Shown here: positions 41,753 through 49,713 of the stretch, piece by piece
Numbering within the stretch: position 1 is the stretch's first letter
Layout: each line of letters starts with the position of its first letter
Virus record (IMG/VR): IMGVR_UViG_3300034013_000310
Coordinates: 1-63,483 of that record
Origin: a virus
Reading direction: 5' to 3' (one strand)
Length of the DNA: 63,483 bases
The notes under the pieces: generated by a model
The model's input: only the letters and a program-made list of their open reading frames with translations
Databases searched by the model: none
What the model was told of the DNA's origin: nothing
Position numbers and translations under genes: made by a program

Positions 41753-42103
41753 ATGAAGGTAATAATTGCAGGTGGAAGAACATTTAATGATTACGATTTG
41801 CTTTGCCAAAATTGTGACAAGACATTGAGTTTGCAAAATGAAATTGAAATAGTAAGCGGAACTGCAAATGGAGCAGATAAACTTGGCGAGAAGTATGCAA
41901 ACGAAAAGGGATACCCAATAAAGCAATTCCCTGCCGATTGGGATAAATATGGTAAAAGTGCAGGATACAAACGGAATGAAGAAATGGCTAAATACGCAGA
42001 TGCTTTAATTGCTTTTTGGGATGGTAAAAGTAAAGGCACTAAGCACATGATTGATTTGGCAAAGCGTTATGAATTAAAGGTGAAGGTAGTAATTTTTAAT
42101 TGA
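41753..42103 (+). CDS. SLOG/DUF2493 (YspA-like) nucleotide-binding protein, 116 aa
   Basis: The pattern MKVIIAGGRTFNDYD, then VSGTANGADKLGEKYA, FPADWDKYGKSAGYKRNEEM and ALIAFWDGKSKGTKHMIDLA is that of the DUF2493/YspA branch of the Rossmann-like SLOG superfamily, related to DprA and to nucleotide-sensing proteins. The GGRTF loop and the G-x-A-x-G-A-D motif would bind a nucleotide ligand. Normal length. It lies in the cassette-like stretch. Confidence 0.8.
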   Translation: MKVIIAGGRTFNDYDLLCQNCDKTLSLQNEIEIVSGTANGADKLGEKYANEKGYPIKQFPADWDKYGKSAGYKRNEEMAKYADALIAFWDGKSKGTKHMIDLAKRYELKVKVVIFN

Positions 42104-42106
42104 AGC

Positions 42107-42240
42107 TAACGTTTCGCAACTACACGTCTGTTGCGTAAAAACACAAAACCATCTTTCAGTTTAACACGGAATTGAAAGGTACAAAACAATCATTAAATTA
42201 ATCACAAATGTAGCAATAGCGTGTAATTGCTGTTATAAGC
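42107..42240 (+). repeat. attC-like composite element C
   Basis: TAACG (42107), CGCAAC/GTTGCG hairpin (42115-42135), a non-coding middle, then GCAAT/ATTGC hairpin (42213-42230) and the right end CTGTTATAAGC. The right end is the inverse of AGCTTATAAC in element D, so the two bracket the 85-aa gene. Confidence 0.45.
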
Positions 42241-42249
42241 TGTTTTTTT

Positions 42250-42507
42250 ATGGACACTAAATTAAAATTCGTAAGATTAAAACAATACAATGAAGTTATA
42301 ATATTTCCTTGTGTTATAGAACATTCAAAGTTTAAACACCTAAACCCTATTTCTGCTGGATTTTGTTATGTTTTAGCTGATGAGCAAAAAGTTTCTTGTT
42401 TTGGAGAAAGTTACTCTTTAGGTTTGAAAGCAGACCAAACTCAAGACACAATAGAAGCTACTAAACAACTTTTCGGAATAGACGCTATGTTAAACGTTAT
42501 GCGTTAA
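42250..42507 (+). CDS. Cassette-type hypothetical protein, 85 aa
   Basis: MDTKLKFVRLKQYNEVIIFP, then HLNPISAGFCYVLADEQKVS and LGLKADQTQDTIEATKQLFG. A small alpha/beta protein of a type frequent in Bacteroidota chromosomes. Flanked by inverted AGCTTATAAC copies (42232-42241 and 42511-42520). Function unknown. Confidence 0.55.
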   Translation: MDTKLKFVRLKQYNEVIIFPCVIEHSKFKHLNPISAGFCYVLADEQKVSCFGESYSLGLKADQTQDTIEATKQLFGIDAMLNVMR

Positions 42508-42510
42508 AAT

Positions 42511-42547
42511 AGCTTATAACGCCCGCAGCTTGCTCGTCGTTGCGTTA
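42511..42547 (+). repeat. attC-like inverted element D
   Basis: AGCTTATAACGC...GCGTTA: TAACGC at 42517 pairs with GCGTTA ending at 42547. It follows the 85-aa gene by 3 bp. Confidence 0.5.
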
Positions 42548-42596
42548 TTCAAACACTAAAACAATAAAAAATTAATAACTTTTAAATTTAAAAATT

Positions 42597-43046
42597 ATGT
42601 TTACAAAAAATAAATTACTTAGCAATGCGTGCAAACTGCTGTTAGTAGTGATTGCTTTAACTTCTTGCGAACCTATGGTAGATAAGAATTTTAAAAGCTC
42701 AAAATTAGAATTAAGGCAATTAGTTCAAGAAACTGAAACAAAAAAATCGGCTTATGCATCTTATTTTTTAATTGCTGGAAGTTACGGACAAAGCGAAGAA
42801 AAAAATACAACTGTTAAAGTTTTTGCTAAAGTAGAAAACCGTTTCAGACTAATTGAAATGCCGATTGATGAAGTTAGAATAGCTATTGACAATAAATTAA
42901 AATCTCCTAATATTGAAATAGAATACATAAATGAAAAAAAGTATGGAGACGAAGAATTAGTTAGTAAAAAATGGGTTGACAAAGTTTATATCATAAATTG
43001 CCCTGAACAATTTCTTCCTGAAAAACTTTTACCGATTGGGCTTTAG
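42597..43046 (+). CDS. Lipoprotein, cassette-type, 149 aa
   Basis: N-terminal signal with lipobox: LLLVVIALTSC, where Cys would be lipidated, followed by EPMVDKNFKSS. The mature domain is hydrophilic alpha/beta (YFLIAGSYGQSEEKNTTVKV, EVRIAIDNKLKSPNIEIEYI). Lipoproteins of this kind are host-like cargo instead of core phage genes. It closes the cassette-like stretch. Confidence 0.65.
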   Translation: MFTKNKLLSNACKLLLVVIALTSCEPMVDKNFKSSKLELRQLVQETETKKSAYASYFLIAGSYGQSEEKNTTVKVFAKVENRFRLIEMPIDEVRIAIDNKLKSPNIEIEYINEKKYGDEELVSKKWVDKVYIINCPEQFLPEKLLPIGL

Positions 43047-43113
43047 AATCACTACTAACTTGCAGATAGTCGCTATTTTATCACGCATACCTACCCAAAA
43101 TCAATAATAGATT

Positions 43114-43419
43114 ATGAAAGATTATTTTGAATTAGAATGCCTAATAGAGAATTGGGCCAAAGAGAAAGGAATACTTGACAAAGCCACTCCTTTGAAACAA
43201 GCTATGAAGACTCAAGAAGAAGTGACTGAGCTTTGTAATGCTATAATTGACGACAATAGAGACGAAATAAAAGACGCTATTGGAGACATAGTAGTAACAC
43301 TTATTATTCAAGCTAAAATGCAAGGAATGACGATAGAGGAATGTCTCAACGCAGCATACGATGTTATTAGTAAACGCACCGGCCAAATGATAAATGGACA
43401 ATTCGTTAAAGACCAATGA
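43114..43419 (+). CDS. mazG: MazG-like nucleotide pyrophosphohydrolase
   Basis: A 101-aa all-helical protein with the MazG signature: KTQEEVTELCNAI (E-E-x-x-E), DDNRDEIKDAIGDIVVTLII (E-x-x-D metal site) and a C-terminal NAAYDVISKRTGQM helix. Such proteins hydrolyse non-canonical or excess NTPs/dNTPs, or alarmones, and are common in phages. It starts the replication-related block and overlaps the next gene by 4 bp. Confidence 0.82.
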   Translation: MKDYFELECLIENWAKEKGILDKATPLKQAMKTQEEVTELCNAIIDDNRDEIKDAIGDIVVTLIIQAKMQGMTIEECLNAAYDVISKRTGQMINGQFVKDQ

Positions 43420-43733
43420 AATCATTGAAACAGATATCGCTAGATCATGGAATTGCTAAGTCAACTCTATCTAATAGGATATACAGTATGAATATTAAGC
43501 CGGCAACAAAAGATGGTTGCTTCTTGTATAGTAAAGAGCAAGAGGAAATGATAACCAAGCCGGTGTTAGTGAAAAGCTCTTCAGCCAAACTTATAAGAGA
43601 GTTCGCGATGAGCCACACTTATTTGTCGGCTGAAGAAATAGCAAACTGTTTAGCGATAGATTTGAATTTAGTAATAAAAGCACTTAGAGAAGAATTAATA
43701 TTAGAATCGAAATTAAATGGATGGAATAGTTAA
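43416..43733 (+). CDS. Helix-turn-helix protein, 105 aa
   Basis: The N-terminus reads as an HTH (LKQISLDHGIAKSTLSNRIY), and the C-terminal half has a second HTH-like run (LSAEEIANCLAIDLNLVIKA). Likely DNA-binding; perhaps a regulator of the replication block. Overlaps neighbours on both sides (4 and 17 bp). Confidence 0.6.
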   Translation: MKSLKQISLDHGIAKSTLSNRIYSMNIKPATKDGCFLYSKEQEEMITKPVLVKSSSAKLIREFAMSHTYLSAEEIANCLAIDLNLVIKALREELILESKLNGWNS

Positions 43734-44004
43734 AAGAGTCAAGGATAAGTTTGACTCAAGATCAGAATTAGGTATCAAAAAATATGGTACAACACTACAA
43801 GACAATAATCTTCCAGCAATAGACTGGTTAAACCATCTACAAGAAGAACTTATGGACGCGATATTGTATTTGGAAAAGCTAAAATCTGAAGTGGAATCCA
43901 ATGACAATTTAGTAGTAACAAGAGAGTCGTGGGATAAAGCTGACAAAATTACAAAGGATGGATTTGTATATGTCAGATTTAATGACCTAACTATCTGTAA
44001 ATGA
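43717..44004 (+). CDS. MazG-related phage protein, 95 aa
   Basis: The N-terminus VKRVKDKFDSRSELGIKKYG, then NNLPAIDWLNHLQEELMDAI with an E-E-x-x-D-A metal-site-like motif, is a common phage pattern related to MazG-type pyrophosphohydrolases. The C-terminal 25 residues are a separate beta segment. Second such protein within 600 bp; nucleotide-pool control is plausible. Confidence 0.65.
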   Translation: MDGIVKRVKDKFDSRSELGIKKYGTTLQDNNLPAIDWLNHLQEELMDAILYLEKLKSEVESNDNLVVTRESWDKADKITKDGFVYVRFNDLTICK

Positions 44005-44087
44005 GAAGGTTATTTTTAAAAGTAGGAATTTGGGCAATAGTTTTTTTAATAATTTTTTTATGTTTATTTACACTATTTGTACAATAA
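44001..44087 (+). CDS. Single-span membrane peptide, 28 aa
   Basis: MRRLFLKVGIWAIVFLIIFL continues hydrophobic to the end. Overlaps the previous stop as ATGA. A tiny but plausible membrane peptide. Confidence 0.4.
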   Translation: MRRLFLKVGIWAIVFLIIFLCLFTLFVQ

Positions 44088-44093
44088 AATTAC

Positions 44094-44101
44094 TATATTT
44101 G
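44094..44101 (+). promoter_or_regulatory. TAnnTTTG promoter element for the replication block
   Basis: TATATTTG, 18 nt before the ATG at 44120. A TTG lies only 14 nt upstream, so the -33 fit is poor. Confidence 0.45.
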
Positions 44102-44119
44102 TGAATCAAATTTAATCAA

Positions 44120-44425
44120 ATGAAAAAGAAAATATTTAACCAATACTTAGCATTGGTATTGAAGATGTTCGGCATCACCATGGACGAATTGCTAACTAAA
44201 TCAAAGAAGAGACAAATTGTAGATGCAAAGCAATTATTAATCTACATGTGCTACAGAAGACAGATGAGGTTAGTCACAATCAAGGAGTATCTTGGTGATG
44301 TAGGCTACGTCATAGACAACAAGAATGTACTACACAGCATAAGAGCTGTAGATAAAAAAATCGAAGAAGATAGAGATCTGCAAACTATCATCAGAGATAT
44401 CGAGAATTCAGTATTCATTAATTAA
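44120..44425 (+). CDS. DnaA domain IV-like DNA-binding protein, 101 aa
   Basis: Residues 35-85 (KQLLIYMCYRRQMRLVTIKE, YLGDVGYVIDNKNVLHSIRA) resemble the DnaA C-terminal DNA-binding domain, with basic HTH and an N-K-N-V-L-H-S pattern in the place of the DHTTV-x-H signature. Lacks the AAA+ part. It may bind origin boxes or mimic DnaA. First gene behind the promoter at 44094, followed by the recombination genes. Confidence 0.6.
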   Translation: MKKKIFNQYLALVLKMFGITMDELLTKSKKRQIVDAKQLLIYMCYRRQMRLVTIKEYLGDVGYVIDNKNVLHSIRAVDKKIEEDRDLQTIIRDIENSVFIN

Positions 44426-44439
44426 ATCAAATTTTTAAA

Positions 44440-45108
44440 ATGGGACAAACAGTGTTCGAAAAATTGTCGGCTATTAACGTAAACGACAAAGTAGAAAAGA
44501 AAAACGGTCTAACTTACCTTAGTTGGATTTACGCATGGGGTGAAGTAAAGAAAGCTTTCCCGAGTGCTACCTATCAAGTTAAGGGTGATCCAACAACTCA
44601 AAAGCCATACTTCTACGATGAGAATCTTGGTTACTTAGTTATGACCGAGGTTACAATTGAAGGTCAAACCTTAGAGATGTGGCTTCCGGTTATGGATGGC
44701 GCCAATAAAGCTATGATGACAAAACCATATACCTACAAAGGTAACGCCTGGATTGGTGGTCAAAAGAAAGAAGTAGACAAAACAGTAGAGGCAGCCACTA
44801 TGTTCGACATCAACAAAACTTTAATGCGATGCCTTACTAAAAACTTAGCTATGTTCGGTCTTGGACACTACATCTATGCCGGCGAGGATATTCCTGAAAT
44901 AGAGTCAGCACCGGCGGCACCGGCTCAACCCGAGCCTAAAAAAGAGTTAGAGTTCTTGAAAAAAGGAACTACCGATTGGGACAATGTAAAGACATACATC
45001 GAGGCAAACAAAGCTTTAGGTTATGAGAAAATAGAGGCTCAAGTTAGCAGAAGATTTAAGTTATCTCCGGCAATCAAAAAAGAAATCAAAACTTTAATTG
45101 AATCATAA
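44440..45108 (+). CDS. Single-strand annealing protein, Sak3/DUF1071 type
   Basis: A 222-aa protein opening with FEKLSAINVNDKVEKKNGLT, then YLSWIYAWGEVKKAFPSATY and TMFDINKTLMRCLTKNLAMFG, the hallmark order of DUF1071/Sak3 annealing proteins. The C-terminal part after a Pro/Ala linker may recruit a partner. It acts with the exonuclease that follows (1-bp overlap) in recombination-dependent replication or repair. Confidence 0.82.
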   Translation: MGQTVFEKLSAINVNDKVEKKNGLTYLSWIYAWGEVKKAFPSATYQVKGDPTTQKPYFYDENLGYLVMTEVTIEGQTLEMWLPVMDGANKAMMTKPYTYKGNAWIGGQKKEVDKTVEAATMFDINKTLMRCLTKNLAMFGLGHYIYAGEDIPEIESAPAAPAQPEPKKELEFLKKGTTDWDNVKTYIEANKALGYEKIEAQVSRRFKLSPAIKKEIKTLIES

Positions 45109-45854
45109 TGGCACACGTAAACGAAAAAATACTTGAGTTACTCAGAGATGATAAAGAGTATTATGCCGGAGTCGGAAAAGACTTCCTATCCAATTCAGAC
45201 ATTGGAACATTATTAAGCAATCCGAAAGAGTTCGGTAAACCAAGGGAGGACAATAAAGCCTTTATGGAAGGCAGATACTTCCATCAGTTGTTATTAGAGC
45301 CGGAGAAAGCTAAAGATGTGCTATACGTTAGTGCTAGCACAAGAAATACCAATATCTACAAAGACTTCTGTAGAGAGCAAGGTATCGACATGTGTTTGCT
45401 TGAGTCAGAGGTTAAGGACGTGCAAAACCTTGTATCTATTATCAATGGAAACATTGCGTTCTTTGAGGTTATTCACAAGAAAGGTAACCAATACGAGGTT
45501 CCGGCAATTGGAGAAATCCAAGGCATGATGTGGAAAGGCAAGGCAGACATCATAACAGATGAGGCTGTTATTGATCTAAAGACTACATCAGACATCGAGA
45601 AGTTCAAATGGAACGCCAAGAAATACAACTATGACTCTCAGTGCTACATCTACCAAAAGTTATTCGGTAAGCCACTCGTGTTTTATGTTATCGACAAAGT
45701 AACCGGTGTATTAGGCATCTTCAAACCTACTGAGGAGTTTGTTGCTAGCGGAGAACTCAAAGTGGCTAGAGCTATCGATATGTACCAAAGATACTTCGGC
45801 CCATCACCATCAGACGATGTAGACAACTATTACGTTGACGAATTACTTTACTAA
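45108..45854 (+). CDS. PD-(D/E)XK exonuclease (RecE/YqaJ-like)
   Basis: A 248-aa nuclease. The active-site pattern is visible: EGRYFHQLLLEP (conserved His-containing helix), KGKADIITDEAVIDLKTT (Asp ... Asp-x-Lys, near residues 145-165), then YNYDSQCYIYQKLF (Q-x-x-x-Y). This fits phage-type exonucleases that make single-stranded ends for the annealing protein encoded just upstream. Confidence 0.85.
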   Translation: MAHVNEKILELLRDDKEYYAGVGKDFLSNSDIGTLLSNPKEFGKPREDNKAFMEGRYFHQLLLEPEKAKDVLYVSASTRNTNIYKDFCREQGIDMCLLESEVKDVQNLVSIINGNIAFFEVIHKKGNQYEVPAIGEIQGMMWKGKADIITDEAVIDLKTTSDIEKFKWNAKKYNYDSQCYIYQKLFGKPLVFYVIDKVTGVLGIFKPTEEFVASGELKVARAIDMYQRYFGPSPSDDVDNYYVDELLY

Positions 45855-45859
45855 AAAAG

Positions 45860-45895
45860 CAGAGTCAAAGCTTAGCCTTAGAGGTTTTGGCTCTG
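45860..45895 (+). promoter_or_regulatory. Hairpin between exonuclease and SSB-like genes
   Basis: CAGAGTCAAA pairs with TTTGGCTCTG (one G-U). No strong U-run; possible mRNA-stabilising or weak terminator hairpin. Confidence 0.4.
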
Positions 45896-45932
45896 TTAAA
45901 ATAGACTAAGGCATCATTTAATATTTAGTACA

Positions 45933-46241
45933 ATGGCACAAGACCAAGAAGAAAAAATTTTTGCAGATGGATTCGTCTTCAAAAGAAACGAGAAAGCACC
46001 CGAGTTTGTAATCGGTAGAATGAGTATCAAAGTAGATGAAGCTATCGCCTTTATCAAAGCCAATGAAAAGAGTGGCTGGGTAAACTTGCAAGTAAAACAA
46101 GCAAGAAGTGGTAACTACTACGTTGAGTTAGATACATTTGAAGCCAAGTCGAAAGACAGCGCTGTAGACAAATACATGAATGCTAAACAACAACCACAAC
46201 CACCGGCTGAAGATGAAGAAGGAGATGAACTTCCGTTCTGA
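45933..46241 (+). CDS. SSB-like protein, 102 aa
   Basis: A short beta-rich domain (FVIGRMSIKVDEAIAFIKAN, GWVNLQVKQARSGNYYVELD) is followed by a Pro/Gln linker and the acidic tail EDEEGDELPF. The tail mimics the D-D-D-I-P-F protein-docking tip of bacterial SSB. It may coat single strands and recruit host partners. It belongs to the recombination module. Confidence 0.65.
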   Translation: MAQDQEEKIFADGFVFKRNEKAPEFVIGRMSIKVDEAIAFIKANEKSGWVNLQVKQARSGNYYVELDTFEAKSKDSAVDKYMNAKQQPQPPAEDEEGDELPF

Positions 46242-46254
46242 TGCCACGAAAATA

Positions 46255-46277
46255 GGGAGGTTCGCCTCCCTTTTTTT
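46255..46277 (+). terminator. Rho-independent terminator
   Basis: GGGAGG-TTCG-CCTCCC followed by seven T: 6-bp stem with a stable TTCG tetraloop. It closes the recombination block. Confidence 0.85.
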
Positions 46278-46451
46278 ACCAATTATCCATGTCGGAAATG
46301 CGGTTTTTTGTGTTTCTATTAATATATATATATAATTATATAATATTATTTTTTTTTAAATTTAATTTAATAAAGTAAAATTAACATAATCGACAAACTA
46401 TTTAATAATCAATTAGTTAACAAAAAAATATCGACATAAAATCGACATAAG
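46278..46451. promoter_or_regulatory. AT-rich intergenic region before the primase-helicase
   Basis: Very AT-rich, with a TA run at about 46322-46346, the 18-mer TTAATAATCAATTAGTTA (46402-46419, also at 31988-32005) and TCGACA motifs at about 46390, 46431 and 46442. Candidate origin or primase control region. Confidence 0.45.
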
Positions 46452-48857
46452 ATGACGCACAATGTAACAATATTCAAGACAATAAAAGACACGGACACCC
46501 CATTTTACAGGGATGTAGCGATTGTTCTTGAGAGAATTAAAAACGGCACGGCCTCAACAAAGGACATCATAAAGCGAATAAGACAAGAGAAAAACAAGTC
46601 TGAGCGTAATGAGATTAAAAAAGAATTACCGGCTATATGCTTTAGTGGAACATTCAAAAAAAGATTAGACTCTGCGATAGAGCAACACTCCGGGTTAGTA
46701 TGTTTGGACTTTGATGGATACACTAAGCAAAAAGATTTACTGCAAGACAAAGAGATGCTGTGTAAAAGCAAGCATGTATTCTCTGTTTTTGTATCCCCTT
46801 CCGGAAATGGTTTAAAGGTTCTTGTAAAGATACCTGCCGATCCGGAGAATCATACAAACTACTTCAATAGCCTTGAGAAGCATTTTAACAGCCCTTATTT
46901 CGACAAAACGAGCAAAAACCTATCTAGGGTATGCTACGAGTCTTATGACCCCTTAATTTACGTTAATTTCAATTCTTCTGTTTGGGATGTTATTGAGGAG
47001 CCGGAATATGTAGAGGTTAGTAAGTTCAGAGACCAACCTACTATCGCTATTACTGACGAGAACAAAATCGTAGATATCCTAATCAAGTGGTGGCAGAAGA
47101 AGTACCCTATGAATGAGGGACAAAGAAACCACAATACTTACATCTTGGCAATGGCTTTTAATGATTTCGGTATCAATAAGAGTTTGGCCGGGTACGTTCT
47201 CAACCAGTTCGCAACCGATGACTTTACGCTGAAGGAGATATCTGCTACGATAGACTCCGCGTATAGACATACAGAGAACTTCGGAACCAAGTACTATGAG
47301 GATGAGGAGCGAATAAATCAAATCAGAGCAAAGCTTAGACGTGGTGTATCAAAAAAAGAGATACGCTATCAGATGCTTGACTCCAATCTTGATAGTGACA
47401 CCATCGATGCTGTTCTAAACAAAGTCGAGAGTGAGAACTCAAAGATGACGTTTTGGACTAAGAACGACAAGGGAGTTATAAAGATTGAGCACATACTCTT
47501 CAAACAGTTCCTTGAGGACTCAGGGTTTTATAAGTTCTGCCCGGAAGGTAGTAGAAACTATGTGTTTGTAAAAGTTACCAACAACCTAATCGATCACACA
47601 TCGGAGAAGGAGATAAAGGACTTCGTACTAAACCACTTGATAGAGCTTGACGACTACAGTGTCTACAATTATTTCGCTGACAATACAAGGTTTTTTAAAG
47701 ACGAGTTCTTAACCTTGCTTGCCACTATCGAGATATACTTTATCGCTGATACAAAGGACACAGCTTATTTGTACTACAAGAACTGCGCTGTGAAGATTAC
47801 TAAAGATGGCGTACATGCTATTGACTACCTTGACCTTGGTGGTTATGTATGGAAAGACCATGTGATTGATAGGAATTTCAACATGTGCGATGTTACCGGT
47901 GACTGCGACTTTATGCAGTTCATTTGGAATATCAATGGCAGCGATGAAAGTAGAGTAAGAACCATGGAGAGTACAATAGGATTCTTGATGCATGGATATA
48001 AAAACCTATCTTTCTGTCCGGCTGTCATATTGAACGATGAGGTTATCAGTGACAACCCGGAGGGCGGTACTGGTAAGGGCATCATTATGAATGCTCTTTC
48101 TCAAATGAAGAAGCTTGTTGTTATCGATGGTAAGTCTTTCAACTTTGAGAAGTCATTCCCTTATCAGTTAGTATCTGCCGACACTCAAATACTTTGCTTT
48201 GATGACGTTAAAAAACACTTTGACTTTGAGAGATTGTTCTCTGTCATTACAGAGGGTTTAACTCTTGAGAAGAAGAATAAAGATGCTATCAAGATACCAT
48301 TTGGTAAATCACCAAAGGTTGCAATTACTACCAACTATGCTATTAAGGGCGCCGGTAATTCATTTGCGAGACGTAAGTGGGAACTTGAGCTTCACCAGTA
48401 CTACAACATGAACTTTACCCCTAAAGATGAGTTCGGAAGAATGATGTTTGGTGATTGGAATGATGATGATTGGTGTGAGTTCGATAACTATATGATTGGA
48501 TGCTTGATGTTTTACCTGGCTAATGGTCTTGTGAAGTCTAAGTTTGTGAATCTAAAGATACGACAACTATCTGCTGAGACTTGCCACGAGTTTATTGAGT
48601 GGTGTGGTTTAGTAGACAACAACGACAAGAGTACTCCGCTACCTTCGAATGTTAGGCTCTACAAGAATGAGTTGTACAACAACTTTGTAGATGAGTATCC
48701 TGACTATGGCTCAAGAGGGAAAATGACTATAAGCAGGACTAAGTTTTACAAGTGGCTTGTAGCTTACGCTATTTACAAAGAAGGCATTATGCCGGAAGAA
48801 GACCGAGACCACATAGGAAGATGGATAATCATTAAAAAGAAACCGGATGAAAAATAG
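46452..48857 (+). CDS. Primase-helicase: BT4734/VirE-N-type primase with SF3 helicase, 801 aa
   Basis: The N-terminal 190 residues have VCLDFDGY (84-90, metal-binding Asp pair) and VSPSGNGLKVLVKI (114-127), as in BT4734/VirE-N-type primase domains. A linker and primase C-terminal-like helices follow. The C-terminal part is an SF3 helicase: Walker A EGGTGKG near 537-543, Walker B ILCFDDV near 580-586, motif C VAITTNYAI near 622-630. It would unwind and prime the phage genome; no separate replicative polymerase gene was found. Confidence 0.85.
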   Translation: MTHNVTIFKTIKDTDTPFYRDVAIVLERIKNGTASTKDIIKRIRQEKNKSERNEIKKELPAICFSGTFKKRLDSAIEQHSGLVCLDFDGYTKQKDLLQDKEMLCKSKHVFSVFVSPSGNGLKVLVKIPADPENHTNYFNSLEKHFNSPYFDKTSKNLSRVCYESYDPLIYVNFNSSVWDVIEEPEYVEVSKFRDQPTIAITDENKIVDILIKWWQKKYPMNEGQRNHNTYILAMAFNDFGINKSLAGYVLNQFATDDFTLKEISATIDSAYRHTENFGTKYYEDEERINQIRAKLRRGVSKKEIRYQMLDSNLDSDTIDAVLNKVESENSKMTFWTKNDKGVIKIEHILFKQFLEDSGFYKFCPEGSRNYVFVKVTNNLIDHTSEKEIKDFVLNHLIELDDYSVYNYFADNTRFFKDEFLTLLATIEIYFIADTKDTAYLYYKNCAVKITKDGVHAIDYLDLGGYVWKDHVIDRNFNMCDVTGDCDFMQFIWNINGSDESRVRTMESTIGFLMHGYKNLSFCPAVILNDEVISDNPEGGTGKGIIMNALSQMKKLVVIDGKSFNFEKSFPYQLVSADTQILCFDDVKKHFDFERLFSVITEGLTLEKKNKDAIKIPFGKSPKVAITTNYAIKGAGNSFARRKWELELHQYYNMNFTPKDEFGRMMFGDWNDDDWCEFDNYMIGCLMFYLANGLVKSKFVNLKIRQLSAETCHEFIEWCGLVDNNDKSTPLPSNVRLYKNELYNNFVDEYPDYGSRGKMTISRTKFYKWLVAYAIYKEGIMPEEDRDHIGRWIIIKKKPDEK

Positions 48858-49332
48858 AATCAATGAGATATTCGGTGGCGACATCGACGATACTGAATCC
48901 AAGCACAATAATTCTCTTTGTAGAATTGCTTATTGCGGATACTTAAAGTACCGACTTGGGTATAGATGCAAAGAGATTTCAGATATTACAAATTTCAAAG
49001 TAGGAACTATCCGTAAAAGACTTGATAAACACAGGTCTTTTATGGCGGTTGACAAAATCTACAGATCAAAATTCAAACAAATTATGAGTCCAAAAGAAGA
49101 GGCAGAGTGCTGCCACACAATAGCTAGCTTGGTTATTCTTTTAGCAGACAAGATGGATGAACTTATGCCGGATACAAAGATGGCTAGTGATTTCAAAGAG
49201 AAAGCAAAAGAGCTTATGCCAATAGCAGAGTCAATGATGGAAGCTGCGTTTGATGTAGAAGAGGTAAAAACCTCAACATATATCAACGATCTTTCAAATA
49301 AAATCGATACGGTAATTAGAAAAAAACTTTAA
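48847..49332 (+). CDS. HTH DNA-binding protein, 161 aa
   Basis: Residues 25-60 (RIAYCGYLKYRLGYRCKEIS followed by VGTIRKRLDKH) look like an HTH for origin or operator binding. The rest is helical, with a C-terminal coiled coil. It overlaps the primase-helicase end by 11 bp, so it may help load or regulate it. Function inferred. Confidence 0.55.
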   Translation: MKNRINEIFGGDIDDTESKHNNSLCRIAYCGYLKYRLGYRCKEISDITNFKVGTIRKRLDKHRSFMAVDKIYRSKFKQIMSPKEEAECCHTIASLVILLADKMDELMPDTKMASDFKEKAKELMPIAESMMEAAFDVEEVKTSTYINDLSNKIDTVIRKKL

Positions 49333-49341
49333 GCAAGTAGT

Positions 49342-49536
49342 ATGACTTTAAGAGAAAAATTTAGAAAAGCAGACAAGGAAAGCTTGTCTTCGGAAGATAT
49401 GGCAAATAGATGTATTGCTATATGCGATGAATTATTAATTAATTTTTTAGAGTGGATGCATAACGATAGTACTCATGCTGTTGTTCCGACTGACGTTTTA
49501 AAACTATTTAAGGAAAATTATGAAAAAGAAAAATAA
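49342..49536 (+). CDS. MTLxEKF-family small protein, 64 aa
   Basis: Starts MTLREKFRKADKESLSSEDM and has LLINFLEWMH and VLKLFKENYEKEK. It shares the M-T-L-[KR]-[DE]-K-F start, an F-x-x-W-L/M block and an E-K end with two genes at 52489-52895. A small helical family seen repeatedly in Bacteroidota phages; function unknown. Confidence 0.6.
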   Translation: MTLREKFRKADKESLSSEDMANRCIAICDELLINFLEWMHNDSTHAVVPTDVLKLFKENYEKEK

Positions 49537-49636
49537 AGAAGAGTTAGAAAGAATCAAAGCTGAAGCTAAGCTTGTTTTTATATCGATAGTTATGTTCTTT
49601 TTGTTTGTTTTATTTTTATACATTATCATAAAATGA
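49520..49636 (+). CDS. Small membrane peptide, 38 aa
   Basis: A Lys-rich N-terminus followed by a hydrophobic segment (LVFISIVMFFLFVLFLYIII). Single-span. Overlaps both neighbours. Confidence 0.45.
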   Translation: MKKKNKEELERIKAEAKLVFISIVMFFLFVLFLYIIIK

Positions 49637-49713
49637 AAAGACAGTATATAAGGGCCTTTATTGCCTTGGTTTACTTCGTAATTATATTTTTAATCTTAAT
49701 TTTTACACTATGA
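49633..49713 (+). CDS. Small membrane peptide, 26 aa
   Basis: MKRQYIRAFIALVYFVIIFL continues hydrophobic. Coupled by ATGA overlaps on both sides; tiny, so moderate confidence only. Confidence 0.4.
   Translation: MKRQYIRAFIALVYFVIIFLILIFTL

Noticed and set aside
41360-43046. Toxin-antitoxin or defence island
   Set aside because: Only the SLOG/DUF2493 protein has a family known near defence systems; no toxin fold, nuclease or partner pair was recognised in this stretch.
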